Positions 42,651 through 51,133 of a stretch of DNA of 64,000 nt are shown piece after piece. How positions within the stretch are numbered: position 1 is the first letter of the stretch; each line of letters begins with the position of its first letter. Under the pieces are notes generated by a model that made no database searches, had not been told where the DNA came from, and was given only the letters and a program-made list of their open reading frames with translations. The position numbers were made by a program, and so were the translations under genes. Source of the stretch: Paenibacillus sp. SY21-1 (lineage in GTDB: Bacteria > Bacillota > Bacilli > Paenibacillales > Paenibacillaceae); contig NZ_STGF01000019.1 of assembly GCF_005222705.1 (NCBI RefSeq), positions 20,567 to 84,566 of the forward strand. Direction: 5' to 3'.

Positions 42651-43760
42651 ATGAAAAAAATCATAGGCCTGATCATTTTGATCTGCGGGTTGGTTAGCGC
42701 TTCCGGTTACATACCAAGCCAGGTGGAGGCAAGCGGCAAGTATACGGCAAAGGTGTATTCCGACTCATTGAATGTCCGAAGCGAGCCTTCTCTTGAAGGA
42801 AAAATCGTTGGCGTTCTGAATAAACAAGATACGGTCACGGTATCGAACGAGAAATACGGCTGGCTCTATGTCACGTCAGGCCGGGTTACCGGATGGGTGG
42901 CAGGCCAATATGTCAAGAAGGTTAACGGCAGCGTGGTCAAGGCATCGTCATCGGTTAAATCCGCCAGCGTACAGACGAGGGGCGCAACTGGGCGCGCCAC
43001 CGTCACAGCAGATTCGCTAAGAATCAGATCCGGCGCAGGCTTGACCTATAAAGTGCTAGGCGGCCTGAGCAAGGGGGACGTCGTTACGATTCTTGACAAA
43101 CAGGACGGCTGGGCCCGCATTCAAACGGCCGACGGCCAAACCGGCTGGGTTTCGGATCAGTATTTATCGAAATCCGGCGTACAAGCCACATCGTTATCTT
43201 CCGGCGGCTCGAAGGGACTTAAAGGAAAATTAGTCGTTATCGACCCCGGGCACGGCGGAGACGATCCGGGCGCAATCGGCACAACCCATAAAACGATGGA
43301 GAAAAAGCTTAATTTAAGCACCTCCTCCTATCTGGAGGATGAGCTTCGCAGCCGCGGGGCCCGTGTTATTTTGACCCGAACGAAAGATGATGAGAAGCCC
43401 TCTCTCCCTGATCGGGTGAAAACAAGCGAATCCGCCGGGGCGGATGCTTTTATCAGCATCCATTATAATTTCTCCGAAAATCGCACATCCGGCATCCTTA
43501 CTTTTTACTATTCGGAAACCAAGGATCGGCCGTTGGCCCGGGCTATTGAAAACAGGCTGGCAGGCGGAATCGGCTTGAAGAGCAACGGAATTTCATTCGG
43601 CAACCTTCATGTCCTGCGGGAGAATGATACGGTATCGACGCTTGTAGAGCTCGGATTTTTGTCCAATTCCAAGGATGAGTCGCTCGTACGGGGCTCCGAT
43701 TACCAGAAGAAAGCAGCTAAAGCCATTGCGATGGGGCTTGAGGATTACTTCAGCAAGTAA
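42651..43760 (+). CDS. N-acetylmuramoyl-L-alanine amidase with two SH3b domains
   Basis: The 369-residue secreted protein has a signal peptide (1-28), two SH3b domains (about 31-92 and 113-174, each with a GW-x-V-x-x-QY ending) and an Amidase_3 domain (193-367). Zinc ligands are His201 in DPGHGG, Glu217 in TMEKKL and His271 in ISIHYN; catalytic Glu333 is in LVELGFLSN. It cleaves the amide bond between MurNAc and L-Ala in peptidoglycan. AAAGGAG precedes ATG 42651; an upstream in-frame ATG would spoil the signal peptide. It is a single gene with a terminator. Confidence 0.93.
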   Translation: MKKIIGLIILICGLVSASGYIPSQVEASGKYTAKVYSDSLNVRSEPSLEGKIVGVLNKQDTVTVSNEKYGWLYVTSGRVTGWVAGQYVKKVNGSVVKASSSVKSASVQTRGATGRATVTADSLRIRSGAGLTYKVLGGLSKGDVVTILDKQDGWARIQTADGQTGWVSDQYLSKSGVQATSLSSGGSKGLKGKLVVIDPGHGGDDPGAIGTTHKTMEKKLNLSTSSYLEDELRSRGARVILTRTKDDEKPSLPDRVKTSESAGADAFISIHYNFSENRTSGILTFYYSETKDRPLARAIENRLAGGIGLKSNGISFGNLHVLRENDTVSTLVELGFLSNSKDESLVRGSDYQKKAAKAIAMGLEDYFSK

Positions 43761-43778
43761 ACCAGCATTGCGCGAACG

Positions 43779-43804
43779 GACCGCCTGCATTGGCGGTCTT
43801 TTTT
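43779..43804 (+). terminator. Terminator of the amidase gene
   Basis: GACCGCC (43779-43785) pairs with GGCGGTC (43792-43798), followed by TTTTTT. The following 43805-44022 shows no gene. Confidence 0.88.
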
Positions 43805-44022
43805 CATGCCGCTGCTCCCATACTTATCCATCAGTATACATGGCAGCCACATACGATGTCATGACGAATAACAAAAAGCAAGAACGAGCGATCCCGACAT
43901 CCGGGTATAAACATAGTCTGCCGCATCGCCGCCAGCTCTTTTCTGACGCTCATATGCATCTCCAAACGTATAAAATCGTCAACGGGGTAAAGTTCAGCTT
44001 GTATATTAAGGCTCAATCCTTT

Positions 44023-44044
44023 ATTATGGATAACAGACATCTAT
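44023..44044. promoter_or_regulatory. Candidate Rrf2 operator upstream of the regulator gene
   Basis: ATTATGGATA-x6-ATCTAT is an imperfect inverted repeat. The same sequence recurs before the flavin reductase gene (44575-44596); 17 of 22 positions are identical. Confidence 0.55.
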
Positions 44045-44076
44045 TATAGAGTCGTTTATGAAAGGAGGAGTATAGC

Positions 44077-44556
44077 TTGCAGTTCTCCAAAAGCACAGAC
44101 TACGCCTTGCACGCATTAATCCATTTGGGCGGTTCCCGGAACGGCCACAATATCGGAATCAAGGAATTGTCTGCAACGCTTGGCGTGTCGGAAAGCTATC
44201 TCTCCAAAATCATGTCCAAGCTCAGACAGGACGGAATTGTACGCGCAGTGCCTGGAGTGAACGGCGGCTATGAGCTTGCGCGCCCGGCAGACCACATTAC
44301 GTTTCTGGACGTGATCCAAGTCATTGAAGGAAGGCAGCAGCTGTTCGAATGCTCGAATTCGAATTCCCGGCAGCATCTTTTGCTCGGCGATGAGGATGCG
44401 GCAGAAAAACAGCAGCCAAAGGGCTGCGAATGTCTGGTCAAACGGGTGATGGACGGAGCGGAGCAGCATTTATACAGCTACTTGCGCGAGCATACGCTTC
44501 AGTTCGTTCTCGACGAGGCAGCCAAACGCTGCAGCCATGAAGAAAACAAGAAGTGA
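44077..44556 (+). CDS. Rrf2-family transcriptional regulator
   Basis: The 159-residue protein has the Rrf2 winged HTH (FSKSTDYALHALIHLGG at the start; GVSESYLSKIMSKLRQDGIV; GVNGGYELARPADHI). Three Cys, in LFECSNS and KGCECLVKR, lie where IscR/NsrR have cluster ligands or where HypR-like members have redox-active thiols. TTG start has AGGAGGAG upstream. It is followed by a disulfide-type flavin reductase with a matching operator, so a redox or electrophile sensor controlling that gene is likely. Confidence 0.85.
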   Translation: MQFSKSTDYALHALIHLGGSRNGHNIGIKELSATLGVSESYLSKIMSKLRQDGIVRAVPGVNGGYELARPADHITFLDVIQVIEGRQQLFECSNSNSRQHLLLGDEDAAEKQQPKGCECLVKRVMDGAEQHLYSYLREHTLQFVLDEAAKRCSHEENKK

Positions 44557-44574
44557 TTCGCTTCTTGCGCTTTA

Positions 44575-44596
44575 ATTATGGATATTAAAGATCTAT
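44575..44596. promoter_or_regulatory. Second copy of the candidate Rrf2 operator
   Basis: ATTATGGATATTAAAGATCTAT lies between the regulator stop and the reductase start and abuts its ribosome site, so a bound protein would block transcription from the intergenic region. Confidence 0.5.
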
Positions 44597-44609
44597 GGAG
44601 GTGTTTTTT

Positions 44610-45527
44610 GTGACAAAAAAGAGACTTGATGTGGCCATTATCGGCGGGGGACCGGCGGGCTTGAATGCGGCTCTCGTATTGGGAAGAGCAAGGAAAAATG
44701 TAGCGGTTATCGATGAGGGGAAACCGCGAAATCGGGTTACCCGCGAAACTCATGGCTTCCTGACCCGCGACGGGGTTAGCCCCGCTGAATTCCGGCGGAT
44801 CGCCCGGGAGGAATGCAGCGCCTATCCATCGGTTCTGTTCGTACAGGATACCGCAACGGCTATTTCGGGCAAGGATGGCCATTTTGAGGTTACGACTGCC
44901 CAAGGGGAAACTTATATAAGTCAAAAGCTGTTGTTTGCTGTCGGCATGAAGGATATCCCGCTGCGCATAGCTGGACTCGCGGACGTCTACGGAACAAGCG
45001 CCTTCGTCTGCCCCTATTGCGACGGCTGGGAATTAAGGGATAAGCCGCTGGTCATCATTCATAGCGGGAGCACTGCCGTTCATTTCGCGGCCTTGATAGC
45101 CGGCTGGACGAGCCGCTTTACCATTTGCACGAATGGGCCCGGCGGTTTGACGGATTCGGAGCGCGAGGAGTTGCGCAAGCGGAATGTGCCGTTTATGGAA
45201 TCGCCCATTCGCTCGATTGATTCCGTGGACGGTATGGTTCGGCAGGTCGTGCTGGAGGATGGAACACTCCTTCCATGCGAAGGCATTTTCTTCAAGCCCG
45301 AGCTGGCCCCGGGCTCGGACCTGCCTCAGTCGCTTGGCTGCGAGTTGACAGAAGCCGGAACGCTTGTCGTCGACGAGTTTGGAAAAACGAGTGTGCCGGG
45401 CATCTATAGCGCCGGCGACGCAACAACGCTCAGACATCAAGCGATCGCCGCGGCTTCCATGGGCGCATTTGCCGCCGCCGCCATCAACGGCGAGCTGAGC
45501 ATGGAGAGCTGGAACCGCAGAGCTTGA
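44610..45527 (+). CDS. NAD(P)/FAD-dependent oxidoreductase, thioredoxin-reductase-like
   Basis: The 305-residue protein has an N-terminal FAD Rossmann motif (VAIIGGGPAGLNAALVLGR), a redox CxxC in FVCPYCDGWE, a degenerate NAD(P) domain in which the usual GGG-type motif reads IIHSGSTAVHFA, and the C-terminal FAD motif GIYSAGDATT. It resembles the thioredoxin-reductase-like proteins that reduce small disulfides or unknown partners. GTG 44610 has GGAGGTG 6 nt upstream; the in-frame ATG 44595 overlaps that site and is unlikely. It is paired with the upstream Rrf2 regulator. Confidence 0.88.
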   Translation: MTKKRLDVAIIGGGPAGLNAALVLGRARKNVAVIDEGKPRNRVTRETHGFLTRDGVSPAEFRRIAREECSAYPSVLFVQDTATAISGKDGHFEVTTAQGETYISQKLLFAVGMKDIPLRIAGLADVYGTSAFVCPYCDGWELRDKPLVIIHSGSTAVHFAALIAGWTSRFTICTNGPGGLTDSEREELRKRNVPFMESPIRSIDSVDGMVRQVVLEDGTLLPCEGIFFKPELAPGSDLPQSLGCELTEAGTLVVDEFGKTSVPGIYSAGDATTLRHQAIAAASMGAFAAAAINGELSMESWNRRA

Positions 45528-45712
45528 TCGCCGGCCGATTTTTTCAGCTGCCGCTGCGCTTTTCGACAAAAAATATTCATATGAGCATGCATTCATTTAT
45601 GTAATTTTATGCTATGATGGCTGTTGTACAGGCGACGGCAGCGCCCCTCCGGCACGGAGCGCCTGTTGGCAGCCTCCGTTCAATTCTATACGCCGGACGT
45701 GGAGATGATAGC

Positions 45713-46786
45713 ATGTATATTTACATTTTTGAAACGTTGCTTTATTTGTCTTTTGCGCTTACAGGAGGCTATATTCTGCTGCTCTTCGTACCCGATTGGG
45801 CCAAGCCGCAGATCAAGCTTCCTCCCGATTTATTTCAATATGCCCTATTCGGCATTCCGCTGTTTTCCTTGATGTCGATTATCAGGACTGTCTTTATCTT
45901 GCGCGATTTTGCGGAGAACCTTTCCTTCCTTCAAGTGCTTTTTATCGTCTTGAAGGATTACAGCTATGGAAACGCATGGGTATGGAATTTGATTATATGT
46001 ACCGTTATGTATATCGTTTTTCAGCTGTCGGACCCCGCTCGCGCCGGAATAAAGTGGACGCTGGCTGCCGCCTGGTGCTTGAGCGTTCTCGCTCATGGCT
46101 GGGCCAGCCATCCGGCCGGCTTCTCCTCCTGGGGGTTTCTTGCGCAATCCGCGCATGTTGGCGCCGTATCCGTCTGGCTGGGCATCCTGATCATTGTCGC
46201 GTGGTTCACGAGAGGGGCCTGGAACTGGAAGGCCTTTGTACGCTGGTACACTCCGTTTGCTATCGGCTGCATGGCATTGGTTACGGCGGCAGGCATCGCT
46301 ATGATGTTCATTCTGATCGACGGCTACTTAAACGCCTGGGGCATTGCCTACGGACAAGCCCTGCTGCTGAAGCACCTGATTTTTGTACCGCTATTGCTTC
46401 TTGCCTTCATGAACGGATGGTTAAGCAAAATCACCCGCGATGGCCAGCACACAAAGGCGCTCCGGCGCTGGCTGCGGTTCGAGACGCTTCTCGCTCTCTC
46501 CATTCTGATCATTACAGCCTATATGGGCATTCAGGAGCCTCCGCATGAGGGCGAATTTAAAGAGCCCGACCCCTCTCCGCTTTTTCGTCTTCTTCATGGT
46601 GAGAACGTCCAGCTGACTCTCGATTGGCAATGGAGCGCTCTGCCCTTGGGACTGATCTTGACCGGGGTTATTGCGCTTAGCCTGACGATAGCAAGCTATA
46701 AGCGCGAAAACTATCGGCTGTTCGCAGCGCTGGCTTTTATTTTTGTCTCGTTCAGCTTTCTCGGCCTGTTAATGGCCGTCAACTAG
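45713..46786 (+). CDS. CopD-family membrane protein
   Basis: The 357-residue protein has eight or more hydrophobic helices and matches the CopD domain: LAHGWASHPAGF, then FLAQSAHVGAVSVWLGIL and LLLKHLIFVPLLLLAFMNG contain His residues that could bind copper or haem. Family members take part in copper import or handling. No CopC domain is fused. ATG 45713 has GGAG 8 nt upstream and is preferred over the upstream extension, which lacks a membrane start. Its function here is inferred from the family only. Confidence 0.82.
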   Translation: MYIYIFETLLYLSFALTGGYILLLFVPDWAKPQIKLPPDLFQYALFGIPLFSLMSIIRTVFILRDFAENLSFLQVLFIVLKDYSYGNAWVWNLIICTVMYIVFQLSDPARAGIKWTLAAAWCLSVLAHGWASHPAGFSSWGFLAQSAHVGAVSVWLGILIIVAWFTRGAWNWKAFVRWYTPFAIGCMALVTAAGIAMMFILIDGYLNAWGIAYGQALLLKHLIFVPLLLLAFMNGWLSKITRDGQHTKALRRWLRFETLLALSILIITAYMGIQEPPHEGEFKEPDPSPLFRLLHGENVQLTLDWQWSALPLGLILTGVIALSLTIASYKRENYRLFAALAFIFVSFSFLGLLMAVN

Positions 46787-46816
46787 GCATGCAGCGAGCT
46801 ATAAACCCATTTTCAG

Positions 46817-46861
46817 CAAAAAACAGCGGCAGAGGACGTCTACATGACCTCTGCCGCTGTT
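46817..46861 (-). terminator. Terminator of the DHA2 transporter gene
   Basis: AACAGCGGCAGAGG (46822-46835) pairs with CCTCTGCCGCTGTT (46848-46861); on the minus strand TTTTTT-rich sequence follows. Confidence 0.85.
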
Positions 46862-46877
46862 CTCCATCTCTACGCAA

Positions 46878-48383
46878 TTATCGGCTGCCTTCCGCAGCCA
46901 GCCGCACCTTCGCCGGCTCCTGCTTCTCTTCGCCAGCCTGCTCCGGGCGCTTGATAAACCAGGAAAGAATTAGCGCAATGACTCCAAAGCCGATAATGAC
47001 CATATACGAATCGTTAATGCCCTGAATGGATGCGGCCGTGATCATCTCATTCTGTGTCATGCCCGCTCCTCCTGAAGCGGCCATATCCGCAAGATGAGCC
47101 TTGCTTCGATCCATCATAATCGTGACTAGCAAGGAAGTGCCGACGGCGCCTGCAACCTGTCTGATCGTGTTGGAAATTGCCGTACCGTGCGCATTCAGGC
47201 TAGCCGGCAGCTGGTTAAGGCCGGCGGTTTGAATCGGCATCAGGAGCAGCGCCATACCGATCCGGCGTCCCGTCGACATAAGCAGCAAATACGTATAGGT
47301 TGTCGTTTCCGACAAATCGATAAAGCCAACCGTCGTCACGATCGTAATGACGAGGCCGATAATAGCAAGCCATTTGGCGCCGAAGCGATCGAACAATTTG
47401 CCCGCAACCGGCATCAGAAGCCCCATGACGATCGCGCCGGGCAGCATAAGCAAACCGGATTCCAGCGCAGTGTAGCCCCGGGCATTCTGCAAATAGAGCG
47501 GCAACAGCATCATGTCCGCATACATGACCATCGTTACGGCTATACTGATAAGCGTCGTCAAGGAGAACATATTGTATTTGAATGCCCGAAGATCCAGCAG
47601 CGGCTGCTTCAAAGCAAGCTGCCTCCACGTAAACAGCCCAAGCCCTATGACTCCTGTCGCAATCATCGAAATGACCTCAGCGCTCGTCCAACCTTCGCTT
47701 CCCGCGCGGCTGAAGCCGTATAGCAGCGCTCCAAAACCAATCGTCGACAATAGGACGCTTGCCATATCGATTTTTGTCTCCACTTTTTCAGAAACGTTTT
47801 TCAAATAAATCCAGCCGCACGCAATAACGATTAGAACAAGCGGAATCATTCCGTAGAATATCGTTTCCCACGCATAGCTCTCCAGAATATAGCCCGTTAG
47901 CACCGGACCGATCGCCGGAGCGAAGATAATGGCCAGACCGACCATCCCCATCGCAGCGCCGCGATTATGCGGGGGGAAAATAGTCAATATTACGGTCATA
48001 AGCAGCGGCATAATAATGCCCGCTCCCGCCGCCTGAATCATCCGGCCCGTCAGAAGAACCGTAAAGTCCGTCGCAAATGCGGATACGATCGTGCCGGCAA
48101 GAAAAATCCACATGGAAGCCTGGAACAGCTGTCTTGTTGAAAATCGCTGCATGAGGTAGGCCGTAATGGGAATCAGCACGCCATTGACCAGCATATAGCC
48201 CGTCGTCAGCCACTGCGCCGTTGCCGCCGAAATGTCAAATTCACCAATCAGCTCAGGAATGGCGACGGTCATAACCGTCTGGTTCAGCGTAGCCAGAAAG
48301 GCGCCAAGAATCATAACGAATAGAATAGGCCCCTTTTTGAAACCTTCCCGATTTGCTGTGTTGCTCTTACTCAAGCTTACCAT
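46878..48383 (-). CDS. DHA2-family multidrug efflux MFS transporter
   Basis: A 501-residue transporter with 14 predicted helices, in the EmrB/QacA group: FLATLNQTVMTVAIPELIGEF in helix 1, YMLVNGVLIPITAYLM and RFSTRQLFQASM (loop 2-3 motif), GRMIQAAGAGIIMPLLMTV, and GPVLTGYILE (motif C of antiporters) in helix 5. It exports drugs in exchange for protons. GGAGG lies immediately before the ATG but 9 nt before an in-frame TTG (48374), so the true start may be the TTG. It is divergent from a TetR gene. Confidence 0.88.
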   Translation of the reverse strand: MVSLSKSNTANREGFKKGPILFVMILGAFLATLNQTVMTVAIPELIGEFDISAATAQWLTTGYMLVNGVLIPITAYLMQRFSTRQLFQASMWIFLAGTIVSAFATDFTVLLTGRMIQAAGAGIIMPLLMTVILTIFPPHNRGAAMGMVGLAIIFAPAIGPVLTGYILESYAWETIFYGMIPLVLIVIACGWIYLKNVSEKVETKIDMASVLLSTIGFGALLYGFSRAGSEGWTSAEVISMIATGVIGLGLFTWRQLALKQPLLDLRAFKYNMFSLTTLISIAVTMVMYADMMLLPLYLQNARGYTALESGLLMLPGAIVMGLLMPVAGKLFDRFGAKWLAIIGLVITIVTTVGFIDLSETTTYTYLLLMSTGRRIGMALLLMPIQTAGLNQLPASLNAHGTAISNTIRQVAGAVGTSLLVTIMMDRSKAHLADMAASGGAGMTQNEMITAASIQGINDSYMVIIGFGVIALILSWFIKRPEQAGEEKQEPAKVRLAAEGSR

Positions 48384-48411
48384 CCTCCACCTGAAACGTA
48401 GACTAGATTTA

Positions 48412-48435
48412 CAATGTGTTGTATAGTTAACATTG
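48412..48435. promoter_or_regulatory. Inverted repeat between divergent mfs and tetR
   Basis: CAATGT (48412-48417) and ACATTG (48430-48435) form arms with a 12-bp spacer in the shared promoter region. It may be a TetR operator. Confidence 0.35.
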
Positions 48436-48582
48436 CATAAATCACATTATATACCGATCCATGACGTTTACAAGCGACACAATTTTGCAAAGTGTCAATT
48501 ACTACAACTTGGTTTCGCTTTCAGTCGTTTATGGCCAAGAAATTAAACATAAATCGCAAAATTGTCGTTTACTCAGGAAAGG

Positions 48583-49191
48583 ATGGCATTGGACATGGAG
48601 GATCAGAGCAATCGCTTGGACCCGCGCATCATTCGTACCCGTCAATTGATTCGGGACGCTTTTGTCGAGCTGCTTCAAGAAATGGAAATCGAAAAAATTA
48701 CCGTAAACCGGCTGGCGGGGCGCGCTACTATCAATCGGGTTACCTTCTATCTGCACTATAAGGATATACCGGATTTAATGGACAAGCTTGCGGAGGATAT
48801 GCTTCGGGACATGCGTCGCATTCTCCACGACGAAACGCTCTCAAGCCGAATCTCCATGGAAAACATGGATGTAAGGCTGGTCAAACTGATTGAGCACATC
48901 GCTGACAACGCCAAGTTTTATAAAGCTGTGCTGGGGTCGCAGCGCACGCCTATATTTACGAAACGGCTGCTGCAGCTGCTGACGGAATTAATCGAGGAGC
49001 GGTTTGAACAATCGGATAGCGCCACCCGCAAACCGGCAGTCAGCGTCCAAAAGGATATTGCGATCTGGTACGGCTCATCCGCCCTGATCGGCGTCATCGT
49101 CGCTTGGCTCAAGCACGACATGCCGTACACCCCGCATTTTTTGGCCAAACAGTTTTTATTGCTGACCACTCGCAACAAATCAGATGTTTAA
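48583..49191 (+). CDS. TetR-family repressor, TetR_C_8-like
   Basis: About 202 residues with a TetR HTH (RTRQLIRDAFVELLQEMEIEKITVNRLAGRA then RVTFYLHYKDIPDLMDKL) and a C-terminal domain of the kind found in TetR_C_8 members (KFYKAVLGSQRTPIFTKRLLQLLTELIEERF). The start is unclear: ATG 48583, TTG 48589 and ATG 48595 share the AGGAAAGG site. It is divergent from the DHA2 efflux gene and probably controls it. Confidence 0.87.
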   Translation: MALDMEDQSNRLDPRIIRTRQLIRDAFVELLQEMEIEKITVNRLAGRATINRVTFYLHYKDIPDLMDKLAEDMLRDMRRILHDETLSSRISMENMDVRLVKLIEHIADNAKFYKAVLGSQRTPIFTKRLLQLLTELIEERFEQSDSATRKPAVSVQKDIAIWYGSSALIGVIVAWLKHDMPYTPHFLAKQFLLLTTRNKSDV

Positions 49192-49200
49192 CATTACCAA

Positions 49201-49229
49201 TGGATAAGAACGTATGTTCTGAATATAAT
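49201..49229 (+). promoter_or_regulatory. lexA box: SOS promoter with LexA box in the spacer
   Basis: -35 TGGATA (49201-49206) and -10 TATAAT (49224-49229) are 17 bp apart. The spacer holds AGAACGTATGTTCT (49207-49220), a match to the Bacillus LexA box core GAAC-N4-GTTC. LexA bound here would cover both promoter elements. Confidence 0.8.
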
Positions 49230-49260
49230 AATAGCATACTCCATTCACGAGGTGATTTGT

Positions 49261-49455
49261 ATGCTGAACCCGTATATCGGCCAGAGCGTCCATCTGATCT
49301 ACCGGGATCGCCGGCACAACATTACGTTTCGAACCGTTCGGATGCTTCGTATTCACGGCAACAGCGTGTACGCCTATTGCTATTTGGCCGGCGCGCCGCG
49401 CGTATTCAAGGCGGACCAGATCATTGACGCGGAGCCTGCGCGGCATGGCTCCTGA
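49261..49455 (+). CDS. Small WYL-like protein of the SOS operon
   Basis: The 64-residue protein resembles a minimal WYL-like beta domain: VHLIYRDRRHNITFRTVRM, then VYAYCYLAGAPRVFKADQI. The last pattern (Y-C/Y-L-x-x-x-x-R-x-F-x-x-D-x-I) is the hallmark end of WYL domains. GAGGTGAT precedes ATG 49261. It is the first gene behind the LexA box and overlaps the polymerase gene by 11 bp. Its role is unknown; binding to DNA or nucleotide is possible from the fold. Confidence 0.7.
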   Translation: MLNPYIGQSVHLIYRDRRHNITFRTVRMLRIHGNSVYAYCYLAGAPRVFKADQIIDAEPARHGS

Positions 49456-50710
49456 GCGCACAATCTTTCTGGCGGACTGCCAATCCTTCTACGCGAGCAT
49501 AGAAAAAGCGGAGCATCCCGAATACGCCGGGCTCCCGGTAGCTGTTGCGGGCGATCCCGAACGGAGGTCCGGCATTATTCTGGCTGCCTGTCCGCAGGCG
49601 AAAAAACACGGCGTTACGACCGCGCAGCGGCTTGGCGAGGCGCTCGCTTGCTGTCCCGAGCTGGTCGTCGTCCGCCCCCGCATGCAATATTACGTCGACG
49701 TGTCGATGCACATTACAACCATCTACCAGTCGTATACCGACCTCGTGGAGCCCTACTCCATCGACGAGCAGTTTCTGGACGTCACCGGCTCGCTCCATCT
49801 CTACGGCTCCGCCGAGCAGCTGGCTCAGCTCATTCAGAGCCGGATACTGAAGGAATTGGGCATTTACGTCAGAATCGGAATAGGCCCGAACAAAATATTG
49901 GCCAAAACCGCATGCGACAATTTCGCCAAAAAAATAAACAGCGGCATTTTCACGCTGCACGAGCGCAATATCGCCTCCACGCTTTGGAACTTGCCGATTG
50001 GCAGCATGTTTATGGTCGGGAGAAAAATGAGCCAGCATTTTGCCGCCATGGGCCTTGATACGATCGGCAAGCTGGCCGCTACTCCGCTCGACAGGCTCAA
50101 GCTGCTGATGCGCCGGAAATTCGCCAAAAATTCCGACATTAATGCCGAGCTTTATTGGCGAATTGCCAACGGCATGGACAATGGGGCCGTTGCGCCGGGC
50201 ACTCATGAGGCAGCGCCCAAGTCGGTCGGCCATATGATGACTCTGCCCCGCGACTACAGCCGGCTGGAGGAAATAAAAATTATTCTGCTCGAGTTAACCG
50301 AGCTGGTCTGCCAACGCTGCCGCAGCAAAGGCATTATGGGCCATGTGATATCTGTCGGATGTGCGGGAGCCGACTTTGATCGGCCAACAGGCTTTAGCCG
50401 CCAAGTGAAGATGCCTGATCCGAGCAACATTACCAATCAGGTTTACAAGGAAGCGCTGCAGCTGCTGCTCAAGCATTGGGACCGTTATCCGATACGGCGG
50501 GTAGGCGTAAGCCTGTCCCAGTTTTCCTCTGCGGATGAATATCAAATGACGTTGTTTGATGAGAACCGGGAGAAAAGCATGGCGCTGGAGCGGGCCACCG
50601 ACGCGATTAAACGGCGTTACGGCGACGCGGCGATTCTCAGAGCCGTATCCGTTCACGATGCCGGTCAAGCCAGACACCGGGCGGAAAAAATAGGAGGGCA
50701 TTACAAATGA
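49445..50710 (+). CDS. Y-family translesion DNA polymerase (UvrX/YqjW-type)
   Basis: The 421-residue protein has the Y-family core: FLADCQSFYASIEKAEHPEYAG with the first catalytic Asp and the steric-gate region, YSIDEQFLDVTGS with the catalytic Asp-Glu pair, and the HhH-like GIGPNKILAKTACDNFAKK and GLDTIGKLA segments, then a little-finger domain. The end has QMTLFDENREKSMALERATDAIKRRYG. It copies past lesions with low fidelity. ATG 49445 overlaps the preceding gene; its own stop overlaps the YolD gene by 4 bp. SOS-controlled. Confidence 0.92.
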   Translation: MAPERTIFLADCQSFYASIEKAEHPEYAGLPVAVAGDPERRSGIILAACPQAKKHGVTTAQRLGEALACCPELVVVRPRMQYYVDVSMHITTIYQSYTDLVEPYSIDEQFLDVTGSLHLYGSAEQLAQLIQSRILKELGIYVRIGIGPNKILAKTACDNFAKKINSGIFTLHERNIASTLWNLPIGSMFMVGRKMSQHFAAMGLDTIGKLAATPLDRLKLLMRRKFAKNSDINAELYWRIANGMDNGAVAPGTHEAAPKSVGHMMTLPRDYSRLEEIKIILLELTELVCQRCRSKGIMGHVISVGCAGADFDRPTGFSRQVKMPDPSNITNQVYKEALQLLLKHWDRYPIRRVGVSLSQFSSADEYQMTLFDENREKSMALERATDAIKRRYGDAAILRAVSVHDAGQARHRAEKIGGHYK

Positions 50711-51021
50711 AAAAGCTTGATGGGAACGGACTGTGGGAATCCAGCCGAATGATGCTGCCTGAGCATAAAGCGGCCATCAACAAGCAATTGCTGGAGCTGC
50801 AAAGACGGGAGCGCATTCAGCTTGACGAGCAGGAATGGGAGCAAATCAACCAAGCGATGGCCGCCTCCCTGCATCAGAGGAGCAGCATCGCGCTGCGGAT
50901 GTTTCATCCTGTCGAGGAGTTGACCGTTATCGGGGTCGTCGACCGGGTCGATATCCGGCAAGGACGCTTCATCGTTGACGGGGAATGGTTCTCTCTTCAG
51001 GATATTGAAAAATTGCTATAA
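50707..51021 (+). CDS. YolD-like protein
   Basis: The 104-residue protein matches the YolD-like family: N-terminal GNGLWESSRMMLPEHK and a C-terminal beta region GVVDRVDIRQGRFIVDGEWFSLQDI. Such genes commonly follow uvrX-type polymerase genes; the family is compared to UmuD-like accessory factors only by context. The 4-bp overlap (ATGA) shows coupling to the polymerase. Confidence 0.88.
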   Translation: MKKLDGNGLWESSRMMLPEHKAAINKQLLELQRRERIQLDEQEWEQINQAMAASLHQRSSIALRMFHPVEELTVIGVVDRVDIRQGRFIVDGEWFSLQDIEKLL

Positions 51022-51024
51022 ACA

Positions 51025-51062
51025 AAGGCTGCCGCGAGCTTGTCCTCGTTCGGCAGCCTTCC
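51025..51062 (+). terminator. Hairpin after the SOS operon
   Basis: AAGGCTGCCG (51025-51034) pairs with CGGCAGCCTT (51051-51060). The trailing sequence CCTTGC has only a poor T run. It lies between two convergent genes and may act on both. Confidence 0.6.
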
Positions 51063-51133
51063 TTGCACGGCACGCGCTTGCTTGCGGACAGCTCCGCCGC
51101 TAGCGCTGCTCTCCGATGCGCCGTCAGGCCCGG

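Noticed and set aside
45796..46548. Long open frame over the CopD gene (250 codons)
   Set aside because: Shadow of the CopD frame: no ribosome site, Arg/Cys-rich composition and no family pattern.
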